A DNA stretch of 64,000 bases, from positions 248,001 to 312,000 of the forward strand of contig JALGQZ010000006.1 of the NCBI GenBank assembly GCA_023105745.1. The letters are read 5' to 3'. This stretch comes from Austropuccinia psidii. Lineage: Eukaryota > Basidiomycota > Pucciniomycetes > Pucciniales > Sphaerophragmiaceae. Positions 13,225 through 25,294 of this stretch are shown piece by piece (position 1 is the first letter of the stretch; the number at the start of each line of letters is the position of its first letter). The translations under genes were made by a program, and so were the position numbers. The notes under the pieces were generated by a model. The model did no database searches and had not been told where the DNA came from. It saw only the letters and a program-made list of their open reading frames with translations.

Positions 13225-13970
13225 GTATCCCCCTAACTTGAATGGTGAGCTCCTGAGCACCAGGACAAGTTAGAAGCCTGTTGAGGCCCTTGAGACAGAT
13301 TGGACATAGGGATTCCAGAGGTGTTTAATTTTGACAAACATTTTAGAGCTGGTACTAAGCTTGCATCTTCTTTTGCTATTTGGCTTTGGGATTTGCAAAT
13401 TTGAGTTTATGTAAAGTATTTGGAATTGATTTTATAAAGAAAGAAATTTTGAAAGAGTATAATCGAATAAAAATAAAGAATGATAATGAAATAAGAAGAC
13501 AGAAAAAGACAGAAACAATCAAAAAGAATTTTGAGGAGGTTCCAATCTTCATCACTGATGTTGGTAATTGATTTTTGAAATTTGCCAAGGACATGGATAA
13601 GAAATTTTGATGCCAGGTGATCACAGAGTGACCAAGGTGATGTTTTGACAGATTTTAGACCTCTCAGGGAAGTTCACACCAGGAGAGGAACTTACTTTTG
13701 GTAGCTACCACTCATGCCAGTGCCATAAATTCAAAAGAATTTGTTTAATGAGCTTATTGAAAGGATAATGACTTTGAAAAAGAATTAATAAAGGATGGGC
13801 CATTTCCCAAGTGAAAATGGCCACAAATTTGAAATTGGTGTTGAAAGCCAGGCCAAACATCTGTGTCTAAAAATTGAGAGTTCTCACAGAGTGGCCAAGA
13901 TGATTCTTACAACAAAAATGGTAGAATACCTCTCAAGGTGCACACCAGGAGTGGGACTTAATTTTGGTAA
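13225..13970 (-). other. E1 internal untranslated region between pol and 3' LTR
   Basis: Follows the end of the chromodomain reading and precedes the 3' LTR in element orientation. It is conserved in E3 (57772-58194 plus 63123 onward). E3 is interrupted at the place matching 13642/13643 of E1 by a Copia insertion. Short open frames on both strands here (for example 13376-13624) are not supported as genes. Confidence 0.65.
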
Positions 13971-15415
13971 TTCCTCTCCCCACCAAGCACCATAATTGCT
14001 CAAGCTCTTGAAGAATCAGGTCCTGGCTTTCCAGGATATAAAGAATGAAGATCCTTGACAAGTTCAGGACAATTCTTTAGATTTTCAGTTGGTTGCCAAG
14101 CAGATATTTCTGATTCTTGACTGAAACCTTTCCATTCCACCAAATACAATAATTCTTCTCTCTTGAGCTTTGAGTCAAGTATTTTAGAGACTTCCCATTA
14201 CTCTTCTTCTTCAATGATGATTGGAAGAGGAGGCTCTTGATGCTTATTTGGTATTTTTGATTTCTTGACTGGTTCTAAAAGGGAATTATATAAGAATGGG
14301 TGGATGGACTTCCATTGAGATTGGAGCTTGACATGATAGGCATGAGTGCTGACTTTCTTCAGAATTGGAAAATGACCCAACCATCTTTCAGACAGTATCT
14401 TGATGGGTCTAGTTGAGTTTATATTCTTGGAAGAAAGTCATACCATGTCACAAGGATTGAAAACAGGTGTAATTGCTCTACTTTTATCTGAATACCTCTC
14501 AAACCTGCTTATGGCAACTTCAAGTTCTCTCTTGACATATTGCTGTGCTTTAGTAATGTGAACTGAGTCAAATTGAGGATCTCTTCCATAAAAAGTGAAA
14601 AACAGTTGTTTTTTTGAAGAGTGGTCAGAGTTATTGTAAGAAAATTCAGCCAGAGAGAGCCAGTTGTTCCAATCATCTTGATGATAACTGACATACATCC
14701 AAAGATATTCTTCTAGTATCTGATTTACCCTCTCTATCTGTCCCTCAGCTTCTGGATGGTAAGCAGTTGACAGATCTCTTGAAATCTTGAGCTGCGGACA
14801 GATATTTGTCCAAAAAGAAGAAACAAAAAAGAGAACCTCTATCACTAATAGTGCTTGAAGGCAGGCCATGCTTTTAAGTGATATTCTTGATGAATAAATA
14901 GGCCAAATCCAATGAAGTAATTGAAGAAATTGTTGGAATAAATAGTTCCATTTTTGAGAACCTGTCCACTATTACCATAATTGAATCAAAATAGTTGGAC
15001 AGTGGTAGTTGAATTATAAAGTTCATTAAAAGGAAAATTCAAGGACCATTTGGAATTGGAAGAGGTTTGAGGAGTTCAAACTTCTTCTGATGAATATTAT
15101 TTTTTCTTGAAAATTTTTGACAGGATGAAACATAATCCTTAATTAATTGAGTCATTCAGGACCAGTGGAAATCCCGTTTTACAAGCTTGAGAGTCTTCTA
15201 TTGGCCAGGAGGGCCAGCTAGAGGAGAGTCATGGATATTTTGAAATATACTGAGTTAAATTGAGGGGCTATTTGAGACCACCACCCAATTTTTGGAGAGA
15301 AGAAGGTTGGAAGAAGGATCAACAGAATAATTTTCAACCAATTTACCTTTTCCCAAATCTTGCAGGGTACCTTTATGCTGAGAATTGTGCCATAGAGCCT
15401 TCTGAATTTATTCAA
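13971..15415 (-). pseudogene. E1 integrase and C-terminal chromodomain (broken)
   Basis: Integrase inserts the retrotransposon cDNA; the chromodomain of chromoviruses is thought to steer it to marked chromatin. Read across several frames, the minus strand shows a damaged zinc-binding head (H-D-S-P-L-A-G-P near 15225, where a His is expected in place of the Pro), then the acidic triad in the contexts IVDRFSKM, TISDRGSLF and ERVNQILEEYLW. A long clean stretch spans 14869-14438 (YHPE to FNPCDMV). The C-terminal region continues at 14380-14198 (HPFLYNSLLEPVK). It ends in a chromodomain at about 14185-14060 with the LVEWKGF core and a WQP where WEP is usual. There are stops and shifts between blocks, so this is a dead gene. 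Confidence 0.85.
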
Positions 15416-15429
15416 TAAAATTTAAAAAA

Positions 15430-16949
15430 GCTTCCACCTTGAATGCAAATAATCTTGAGGGTTGGACTTCATCTTGCTTAATGAGTTTTTGAAAGCTCAT
15501 TGGATTCTTGCTGATAAAAGCCTCCCCCCTCTCCAGATAAATGTTGTCCCAATGTGATGAAGCATCTGGAAGAGTAGCTAGGTGGCCAGGGCGGTAAGTG
15601 ATTCAAAAGTGAAATTCAGAAAGGAATTCAGCCCAGCAGGCTTGATGCCAAGTAAGGACCTTGGAATTCATTAGTTATTGCAGAGAAGAGTGATAGGTGA
15701 GAACTTCAAAAGGGGAAGATAAAGAAAGAAGAAAATCTCAGACTATGCCAAGGAGCTCCTTGTCATGAATCTCATAGTTGAGCTCTTCTGGAATAAGCCT
15801 GTAACTATCAGATGCAATGGGATTTTTTCCTGAGTCAGAAACCTGACTCAGTACAGCACCCAAGGAATAATTAGATGCATTGGTCTCTACAATGGTGTGT
15901 AGAGAAGGATTGGAGCTGTAGTGAAACTGTCTAAGAAATTCCTCATTGAGGGGAAAACAGGAATCTTTCTTGAGGAACTTGGTGAGTAAACTAATTTTCT
16001 TGGAATGATTCTTTATGAAACAGAGGTAAAAATTGGCAAAGCCAAGGAGTGATTGAAGAGCCTTGAGGTTTCTTGGAGGTGGCCAGTTGAGAATTTTCCC
16101 GACTTTTTCTTGGTCCATCTGGACGATTTCAGAAGAAACAACATAAACAAAATACTCTACACTGGAAACATGGAATAGGAGCTTGGAGGCTTTAAAAAAG
16201 ATGCTATTGGCTCTCAATCTGGAAAGAACATTGGACACATGAGTTACAAGTTCCTCCTCAGATTTGGAAAAAACCATAATTTCATCCAAATAAACCACAA
16301 CACAAACATCAAGAAGATCATAAAAAATATCATTGAAAAGATTTTTAAAAGAGGCAGGAGCATTGGTGAGCCCAAATCACATAACCAAGTACTCATAAAT
16401 GCCATATTTGGTTCTAAAACAAGTTAAGTGCTCATCACCTTCCTTGATTCTGAGCAGTTTATATGCACCACACAGATCAATCTTGTGGAAGATAGAAGGA
16501 CCATTAAAGACAGTAAGAAGCTTATTCATAGGAGGAACAGAATATTTGTTCTTCCTAGTAACAGCATTGAGTTTGCAGTAATCAGCACACAAATGGAGGC
16601 CACCATCATTCCTCTTTACAAAGAGGACAGGTGCTCCTGTTAAAGAAGAGCTTGGCTGGATGAAACCTTTCTCTACAATCTCTGAAATTTAGGCCCTGAG
16701 TGTATCTGACTCTTGGTTTGATAAATAGTAGATCACCTCAACTGGAGGTAGAGACCCCTCCAGCTCAATATGATGATCACAGGCATTGTGAAGAGGAATT
16801 TTCTCTGCTTTCACCTTGGAGAATACATCCAAATATTGGTGATAAGCAGAAGGAAAAACCTTCATCAAAGTTTCTATTTCTTCTGGATCTTCCTCTTCAT
16901 CCCACAACCCCTCCAGGGAGTCATTATAAGATGAAGGAGGAAGGCCCAT
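15430..16949 (-). pseudogene. E1 reverse transcriptase and RNase H (broken)
   Basis: This domain pair copies element RNA into DNA and removes the RNA template. The minus strand reads from an acidic linker and reverse-transcriptase N-terminus (16949-16689), through CADYCKLNAVTRKNKY and a YGIYEYLVM segment (16592-16377), to the active site at about 16298-16280. There the sequence is YLDE instead of YxDD: the second catalytic Asp is Glu. RNase H starts with IVETNAS, where ETDAS is usual, so its first Asp is Asn. It continues past a stop at 15733 into FEVLTYHSSLQ, where Asp is replaced by Tyr. Further text to about 15430 matches the family linker (WAEFLSEFHF, ITYRPGHLA). Multiple stops and shifts mark it as dead. 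Confidence 0.85.
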
Positions 16950-17120
16950 ATTCCCAAGGAAGAGGTGAAGTGAAGATAAATAATTATCTTCTCCAAAATC
17001 TTGAATGTCTTTGAATACTTCATCTCTAGAGGATAGTAATGACTGATGTGAATTTAAGGAAGGAATATGGACAGAAGATGGAAATTAGGGTGTTCTAGAA
17101 TCACCAACCAGAGATGCACT

Positions 17121-17690
17121 TTATTTGGCAGAATAAAAGTCATCACTGGAAGATTTAGAAGGATCATAATAGTCCTTATTATCAGAATTAGAGGTGATCA
17201 TCCCTTGCCTCAAATCAATAGATGGATTAAAATTATCAAGAAAGTCAAAGCACAATATGAGGTCTTCTCCCTTGGGAGTATCAATGACTAAAAAGTCACA
17301 TTCAAAGCTTGGGAAGGATGGAATCTCAACCATATATTTAGTATGGTGAGTCACAAATAGAGAATGGGACTCAGAGGAGTCCAAGATAATAAGAGGAATC
17401 TTCTCTGAAAGTTCTGAAATGGTCAAAGAATACTTGTGAGCAAACTTCTTTGCAATAAATGAGCTGGTAGCACCAGACCCAATTATAATACTGTAAAACA
17501 CATCAGAGAGAGAATAAAAAACAAAAAATCTAAGAAAATTTTTGACACTAGTATTCAGAATGCACAATTTTGCTTTGGATGGAAAACAGTGAAGACCATT
17601 GAACACAACATGATCTTCACTCAGGCTTTTCCCTTTCTGGGAAATTTGCTCAATGGTTGGGAAAGCTGGTTTTGAGGCCTTTTGAAACAA
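17121..17690 (-). pseudogene. E1 aspartic protease region with active-site Asp lost
   Basis: This 189-codon open stretch corresponds to the retropepsin that cuts the Gag-Pol polyprotein. The active-site loop, expected as Asp-Ser/Thr-Gly, reads IIIGSGATSSFIAKKF at about residues 68-83, so the catalytic Asp is Gly (GGG codon near 17480). The flap-side and C-terminal features are conserved: IDTPKGEDLILCFDFL is followed by NPSIDLRQG. Upstream in the same strand lies the CCHC knuckle. The frame is open, but with the Asp gone the enzyme would be inactive. Confidence 0.8.
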
Positions 17691-18885
17691 GACTCAATAC
17701 TATGCCTCCCACCACAATAGGCACATAAGCCCTCCTTGATTCTTATTTCTTTCTCAGAACCCATAAGCTTGAAGTCCTTATTCAGAAAAGAAGGATGGGG
17801 CTTGTCCCTATGCTGAAAATTCTTCTTCTTTTTATTTGAGCTTGAAGAATTTTTAGGATGAGAAGAATTTGACTTTGAGGCTTCAGGCTTCTTCTCTTGA
17901 TGATGAAACTTCTACTTTTGCCTCTAATGGTACCTGGTATCAAGCTCCAGGGTAATATCCATTAATTATTGAAGAGATTCAATTCTTGAAGGATGTGAGT
18001 TGAAACCAAACTCTTTAAATCATAAATTTATAATGGAACATGTCCACCTTCTTTCATTCTTAAGGAATCAAACTATGCTTTAGTTTTTCTAACTTCATTT
18101 GGGTCCCCAAACAAAGTAAATAATTGAGATTCAAACAAATTTCATTAATTTAAAAGGTAGTTTGGATCTTGATTAGTGAGATTGATAAGATAAGGCTCAA
18201 TCCATTTTTCAGCCCTGAAAATTAAAAATTAAGTGGCATAAGGAACTTTCTTCCTGACTTTAGAGAAATTTTCTAGATAATTATGAAAGATGAGCTGGAA
18301 GGACTGGATTAAACTTCTGACTTTGAAGGGTTTAGTCCCATTAAAGCATTCTGGTGCCTTCATATATGAAATCTTGAAGGCTGGTAGTATTGATTCTTCA
18401 GAAGATGAAACTGCTTGAAGATTGGCCATAATCTGAGTAATTTTCTGCATGATGGCCAATAAGGATGGTTCAGACTTATGGAAGGAAGGCTGATTATACT
18501 GGGATAGAGTTGGCCCTCCAGTACCTTGGGATGCCCCCACAGGAGCAGGAACACCTTAAGTACCATCAGACTCTTCCTCTTCCACAGAATTCTCCTCCTC
18601 CTCTTCACCATCCTCACCAGGAGCTTTTAGAGTGGTCCTTGAAATTCCTTGAAAACCACGAACTACTCCTGAAAAAAAAATTGATCTTCTTGGCCCTCTT
18701 CCTTCCTTCCTGGATGGTTCTGCTCCTTCCAAATTTGGTCCTCTGTCTAAGTGGGCCCTCAGTTGAGGAACTTCTGGGGTGCCATCAAGAGGAACTCTTG
18801 CAGTTGGAGTGAGAACAGCTTGAGCTCTGGCCTGAGATCCTGTCTTTCTTGCAGGAGGTGAGTGTTGGACAGGTATGATTTTCAT
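17686..18885 (-). pseudogene. E1 gag with CCHC zinc knuckle (broken)
   Basis: Gag packages element RNA. The minus strand begins near 18885 with a Pro/Arg/Gly-rich and acidic N-terminal part (109 codons, ending in a Glu run). It continues at 18540-18229 with SLLAIMQKITQIMANLQ and MKAPECFNGTKPFKVRSLIQS, then the stop-broken capsid. Near 17725-17686 it shows a zinc knuckle reading CAYCGGRHSIESC. Its spacing is Cx2Cx3Hx4C, one residue shorter than the retroviral CCHC. The 63-codon frame at 18976-18785 and the plus-strand frame at 18465-18812 overlap this region and are incidental. Confidence 0.8.
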
Positions 18886-18976
18886 AATAAAAAAGAAAAA
18901 AGTGAATAAAATTAGATTTGAAGGTGAAAAACTTGAGGAAATTCAAAAGGAAATCTTTAATTAAAATCAAAATCAA

Positions 18977-19606
18977 TCTCTTGAGGAAAAATCAATGAAT
19001 CAAAAATGAAAACTTCAGGTAATTCAATCAATCAAATATCAAATAAAATCTTGAATTCAATAAATTAATATGTCAATCAATAAATTCAAAATCTTGCAGA
19101 AAATCAATCAATCAAATGAATTCCTGAGGAAGAATAAATTTATGTCAAAATCTTTATTTCAAAGTCAGAAGGATCAATAAATCTTCAGGTCAATGAATTT
19201 TCTTTAAGTAAATATCAATTTTATGTCAAATGAATCAATCAAATAAATTCAAGTGAGTTCTTCCTTAAAAATAAAAATTCTTGAAGAATGAATCAAAGTA
19301 AATCTTGATGTGAATAATGTGTCTGAATTAATTTTTATTCCCAATTTGAAAATCAAAAAAAATAAAATGAAACCTGAATTATAAATTGAATTGATGATTG
19401 GAATAATTATTCAAAAAAGAAACAAAAATAATAATGGTTCAGCTTTCAATTTTCAAGAATGAAGAATGAATGAGGAAAATTGAGAGGTGACAATAAATCA
19501 TAAAGCTCATAAGCATTAAAGAGTCACAATTTTTATTAAATGAGTGAATAGAATAATAAAGAATTAATCAAAAAAATGAAAATAAATTATTAATTAATTA
19601 ATGTAA
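18977..19606 (-). other. E1 untranslated leader
   Basis: Between the 5' LTR and gag. Strongly AT-rich, with many loosely repeated ATCAATCAA/TCAATGAAT-type words on the plus strand. No open frame. A primer-binding site starting with TGG is expected directly inside the LTR (at 19606 reading leftward on the minus strand) but is not seen. Confidence 0.6.
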
Positions 19607-21157
19607 TGTCACAGGGGCTCTTGGGAAAAACAAGAGTGGCCTGGCACTCAGGAATCAAAAACTCACTTGGAGGGCTCCAAAAGAATAAATAAATAAGGAA
19701 GAATATATTTCTTTAAGAGAAAATGGGAGCAGTAAAAGATACGCCAAAGATAAGAATGAAGCCAAACTCTAAAGAGCCGACCAAATGAATCCTCAATTTA
19801 CTGTTTCAACCTGCCAGAAAGAACAATGGAATTAGTAAAGTATATGACCACTAATATCCACTGATGGTCCAAGCAAAGGTGCAAATGACTGACTTAAGAT
19901 TATCAGTATTTACTTTAATAATGAAACCAAAATAAGTATGAAAATAAATCCAATATATTAATTAACTGGGGAAAAGTTCCCAGGGGTGAAAAGGTGGCCG
20001 ATATATGTGAAAAGCTGAAAGACTCATCCTGGAAGGGGAGTCACCCAGCTATATTGACTAAATTGGGTTAATACAGATCTGGCCATCTCAAAATTGGAAC
20101 TTTGTGTCTTGAATTCTCACAGTGAAATATTAACTGTCCCAAAAGGGTCAATGCCATACAGGTTTCCTGAATACATCCTGTATGGAACAGCTGAATTTTT
20201 CAAGGATTTCTGAAGTTCTTGATTCCTTGAAAACTTCCTTGATGTTCCACAACCTCTTTAAATAACCCCTCGAAGAATCTTTGGGTGAAATACCAACACC
20301 TGGAAAGCCAGGGAGCTGGGGTCCTCAAATGACCTTCTGGTCACCGCCATAAATTGTAAGACTGAGAGGATGGAGTCTACCTTCAAAATGGGTGATGGAT
20401 TTGAGGACTTGATTTGGAATGTAAGAATTGAGTCCTGAAACCATCACCATTGTATTCCTGAGGAAAAATGGTGCATAATTGTATATAATACCTTATATGC
20501 ACCACACTTGGATCCATTGAGTTGGGCCAGGGGTTTCCCTGATCTTGAGGGGAAACCCCCTTATTGAAGATGGTTGAGGACCTCTGGTGCTTGTCAGATT
20601 CCATGGTTGGAATCTTGAGTGGAATAGTCACTTATGGACAATCTGGTTGTTTTGGGTCCTTGGGCTAATTTGAGGTTCTTTGGGGTTTTTGGGAAAATGG
20701 GCTCAGTTGGGCCCACTGTTCTGCCCCCCTTGGCCCCTTTTGGCCTCATTGAAATTGGGCCAAAAGGGGCCTTATTGGTCCCACAGCCCACAGATTGTGG
20801 GCCTAAATGGCCCAAATCTGCCATTTAGGCCCCAAACCCCCCTAATGAAAGGGGGTGAACCAAAGGCCCTGGATAAGGTTAGAGGGGCCAGAGGCCCCTG
20901 TAAGTTTAAATGACCCCCAGGCCCATAATCAAGCTATTGGCCTGGGGGTTGGTGGGATTGAGGATTTTCCAACAAGGCCAATGATGCAGGATATGGCCAG
21001 GGGGCCATGAAGAGTGGATATGGCCAAAAGGCCATTCCAGGACATGAGGGCTCAAATGGCATAAGATTGAGAATATGGCCAAATTAGCCATATATTGGTG
21101 GAGGCTTTCATTGTCATAAACACCAATTGAGAGGAGTCTTTTCACAGGGTTGTGACA
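19607..21157 (-). repeat. E1 5' LTR
   Basis: About 1.55 kb, with perfect inverted ends TGTCACAG (19607) and TGTGACA (21151-21157). It contains a GC-rich block at about 20640-20900 with repeated GGCC and GGGCC words and a small hairpin (GCCCACA, then GAT, then TGTGGGC near 20785-20803). Partner LTRs are 11752-13224 and 56210-57771. The open frames at 20383-21172 lie inside this LTR and have GP-rich translations caused by the GGCC repeats; they are not genes. Confidence 0.88.
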
Positions 21158-21162
21158 GTAAT
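21158..21162. repeat. Target-site duplication of Gypsy E1, right copy (GTAAT)
   Basis: Matches 11747-11751 exactly. Confidence 0.85.
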
Positions 21163-24100
21163 TCAGGCTCAAAGACTGATATACACTATGGGTGTCTCAG
21201 AGCTGTATGTAAGAATAAAATAATATAAATTTCCATAAACATTAATAACACTATTCTTTGTGTATATGGAACATGGGGTTTGACACATTCCCATTATTTT
21301 GGCATAAAATTGATACAAACAAAAAATTTCACAATTCTTTCATGTTGTATTGATTATGTGGTGTTGGAGTATTTTCCATATTACCACCTCCCAGAGTTAA
21401 TTCAATCTTATTAACCCTATGGAGTTACTGTGGGTGTATTTTCCGTGTAGAATCCAAATCTGGCCTTGAATCCATGGATTTACTTACAAACAAAGAAATT
21501 TATTCATCTTTTCTTAAATTAAAAATGATGAATTTTGTATAGATGCATGACCTATAGGTTATGCATAGTTCAATAGCTATTCTTATATTTGTTGTGTCCT
21601 ATTCTCACATGTAGAAACTACCTCAAGGCTCACATAATCAATATTTTTATATTATGCTGGAGCAATTTTAATTCTCAACCAAGGTTATTAGTATTTCTAC
21701 TTCATATTCAATTATATTCTTTTTGGAATTCAATGTACCAGGATCTCTAACCAGAATTCAATTTTCTTTTCAAAGAATTCTGGTCTCTGAACCTACAAGA
21801 TAGCCCTCTATTTAATACCAAAAGAATAAATATTCTTTCTACTGATAATGAGCCCATTTGATGATTAGTTTAAATGAATTTCTCTTTAATCTTTGGAATT
21901 TTAATGGATATTCTCACTCCTCATTAAATTTGTATATATATGATATCTGGATTCACTCTCTATAGGAAATATCAGTAACATTTAATAAAGGTTTTTTAAA
22001 ACTCACAACAAATGTATAATTTATCATAGAGTAACATCATTCAGGAAATTCTTTCAGAATCAGATAACCCCTCAGCTAAGCTTATTATTAATTTCAAAAA
22101 CACCCTAGCTCCTAATTCCTCCATAAAACCATCACTTATATATATATATATCTTGCACTCTAGAATTAAAAACCCTTTAACTCTAATTCTTTCTGAGAAT
22201 AATATTCACTTTTAACTTTTGCAAATGGGTTTTTTTGAAAAAACATCTAGTTTCTCTCTATTCCTTGTGTGTTTCAAAAGTTTTCATAATTACTCAAATG
22301 AACCACAAATAAATGTAATGTGTTTGGATTAAATAATATCTAAATATTTACCCTTTTAATAGCTTTACTACAAATGTTATCATTTTGGAAATAATGATAG
22401 TGACATTATTCTTTCTAAATTATTTCGATCATAATAAATATTTTATATATGAAATATGATTAAATTTAGTCTATAAAAAAATATTTTGAATATAAAAAAT
22501 ACAATGCACTCAAGAAATATCATAAGTATTCGGGGAGCTAAGATATGTCAAATACTAGCCTTCATTTATTTAACATTAGAAATTTTTAATTAAAAAATCT
22601 TGATTTTTATTCTCAAAATCCTGAATTGTTTGAGCCAAGTTCCCCTGTGATTTCAACTAAGTCTTTCTTCTAAAATGAAGCCGTAAAAACCTAATTCTTT
22701 GATCAGTTTATATGTTTTATTTCCACCCATTTCATTACCCAATCCTTGGATCTTTTTCCAATTTTAGATAAAACTATACCACACAAGCAATTATTAATTC
22801 AATCACACTCATTGAAAAAGACAATGAAATCTGTTTCAAATTCATAAGGAAATTTTAAAGCTTCCAGTTACTTTTTTATTATTAATTGGCTTCCAGTTAA
22901 TTTTGGATTCAATTCTTTTGTTGGAAAATCAGGAACAACATCCAGAAGTCAGTCACCCTCCTGTAAAAAATGTATTTTACCAGTTAGCAACTGAGGTTAA
23001 TAAAAATTCTTTCAATTGATTTAATCTTAGTGAAACCAACCTATTTGAGAAATGGAGAACATGCAAGAGCAAACATATTCTTGCAAAACATTTTTCAGCA
23101 GACACTGAATTTGGAATTACTTCTGATGATAACAAAAAAGGGTATTGAAGAAATATCTCAAAATCTTGATTCTCTTTTTCATGGCTTCAGAGAAATTAAT
23201 TTCCTTCTTGGGGAAAAGACAGATTTGAGTCCTTTGGCCTTTTTAGATGCATGAGATGAAGGATCCAATTATGAATCTCCACAAAATTAATCAACCAATG
23301 TTCAACAGGTAAGCTAAATCAATATTCATTGGATAGTGTGTTCATATTAATTGATAATTTTGCAACAGGTAAATTCTCTTTAAAATTGAATCAGCAAGGC
23401 ATCAGCACACCATTTTCATGATAGTGATATCAATTGAGAATTGGAAATAATAGAGACAGATATCATTTTTCCAGAAGCTTTAAGAATTATTAATATATAG
23501 AAATTTTTATAATACCAAATAATTGCTATAAAAGATTGAATATTCAAATGAAATTTCAGCCTCAAGATATATTTAACATAATGGGAAGAATACACATAGT
23601 CAATAAATGAAAGATACTGAGGCAAATAATGATAATTAGAGAATCAATAGAAAAGAAAACCTTCCTAGTACAGGCACTTCAGGAAGATCTTCTAAGAATC
23701 TTAATATTCTTAGTGGATCATGCAAATCATCACATGACCCATTATCATAAGCATATACCCCTTTAATGGATTCCCATCAAAAAAGGTGATTTCTTTCTTG
23801 AAATTATTAAATAAATATTCATACAGAATATCATTTTGAAAAACCTAAGTATGTGATACAAACCTCAATTCATGCTTGGAATGGGAGAAAGTACAATAGA
23901 TGGAGGAAAAGGAAGCAGAATTGTTGGAAATTAATCAAGGTTAACAGGAAAAAAGATTGGAGATCTCATTTAAGAGAGATAATATTCAAAATTAATTGAA
24001 CTTCCAGGAAAAGAAAATTATTTTACAGAGAGAATTTGAATAATCCAAATCACAAAATCAGAAGAAATTTGAGAAGAGTAAGAGGGATCAGGAGCTGTAA

Positions 24101-25294
24101 TTGAAATAAAAACAAAAAAATGGATCTAACAGTGGTCATGGTGAGCTCAAGATGTTTATAATCAGAGCTGGAAGTAATTATGAGGCTTATTAATAATCCT
24201 TAGTTTGTGATTTTTTGGATTGATACTGAATCATTGATGAATTGCTTAGATATTTCTCATGGTATGTTGAGAATTGTTTCTTGATAAAATTTTTATTACT
24301 ATTGAATTACAATTCTGAAATAACTCTTTTGTTAAAAATAGATACATGATTATGTTCTCTCTCAAGAGCTTTCATCTGTTTCAATTTTCAACTGAATTTC
24401 AGCCTATCAGCTTCAATCAATCAAAAATAAATTTCTACCATTCATATTATCTTGATATGAAAATTATAATAATTGAAAATATCCTTTCAAAATGAATAAT
24501 TCATCTGAGATAAGTCTATCATCTTAATTATAACCTTCGAATTTTGGAAAAAATTGCTCTTTTTTAAAACCCAAATTGACTCCTGTTCTCATTTATAATT
24601 CTACCTTCTGACTTTCATCTTTTTTTATCCAGGATTAAGGGCTAAATTTGCTATTTAGGTAGCTTTATTATCTAAATTTCCCTTCTATTATTGATTTTGG
24701 GCTGAAAAATTGCTTAAATTTTGCCTCTGACACCTTTGTACTGTTTCCATTTTTAGATATTTAATATTACTATTTTCTTAAATCATTATTATTTCAACAT
24801 ATTTTTTGTATTCCAATCTGACTTGTGTTTCTTGTGATACAATCTCTAAGCAAATATTGTATGGGCTATAGTTTTTTTTTGAGATCAGAATCGTTTCAAA
24901 ATAATCATTATTTGAAAATTCCACATAGAAATAAAAAAAAACAATTTTAGTCTTTATTATCATTATTACTTATGACTCCTTTGATTCTAATATCTATCCT
25001 GAATTTAATTCTAAATAAATTAATAGATCCCATCATAAGTCAGAAAAAAAAATCCTTTTAGAATTCAAATCAGCTCATGAACTCAACCAATTTGATAAAA
25101 ATCAAATTTTAATCTGCATGATAATAAAAAGAAAATTCTCCTATAATAATTTTTGTGATGCAATTCCTACAAATAGGAAATCAAGAAGGAAATTTCCCCT
25201 CATTTGGATGACCAAATTAATCAAAATACAATCTTATATCGAAATCACCTTCTGTACCATTGATCATTAATTCACTTTTCTACATGATAAATTA
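21163..25294. other. AT-rich stretch with no supported gene
   Basis: Continuation of the locus E1 inserted into. There is a short TA microsatellite near 22138-22150. A 74-codon plus-strand frame at 23030-23254 has mixed composition, but no family is recognised and its neighbours are stop-rich. The last few hundred bases may hold the lost N-terminal part of the TET/JBP-like pseudogene that follows. Confidence 0.4.

Larger units (their letters stand above)
11752..21157 (-). mobile_element. E1: complete but inactive chromodomain Ty3/Gypsy retrotransposon
   Basis: A 9.4 kb element on the minus strand, bounded by two related LTRs (11752-13224 and 19607-21157) and a perfect 5-bp target duplication. 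Internal order on the minus strand is gag, CCHC knuckle, aspartic protease, reverse transcriptase, RNase H, integrase and chromodomain, the layout of a chromovirus-type Gypsy. All frames carry stops and shifts, and several catalytic residues are substituted, so it cannot move by itself. The best relative in the window is E3 (56210 onward). No convincing tRNA primer-binding site is visible just inside the 5' LTR; the bases there are a TTAATTAA-rich run. Confidence 0.9.

Noticed and set aside
12154..13260. Several 70-110 codon frames on both strands
   Set aside because: They lie inside the E1 3' LTR and are not conserved as frames in the partner LTRs.
18465..18812. 115-codon Leu/Pro-rich plus-strand frame
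   Set aside because: Antisense shadow of the E1 gag N-terminal region.
20383..21172. Overlapping Gly/Pro/Leu-rich frames on both strands
   Set aside because: Products of the GGCC-rich LTR block; similar spurious frames occur at 56653-57659 in the E3 LTR.
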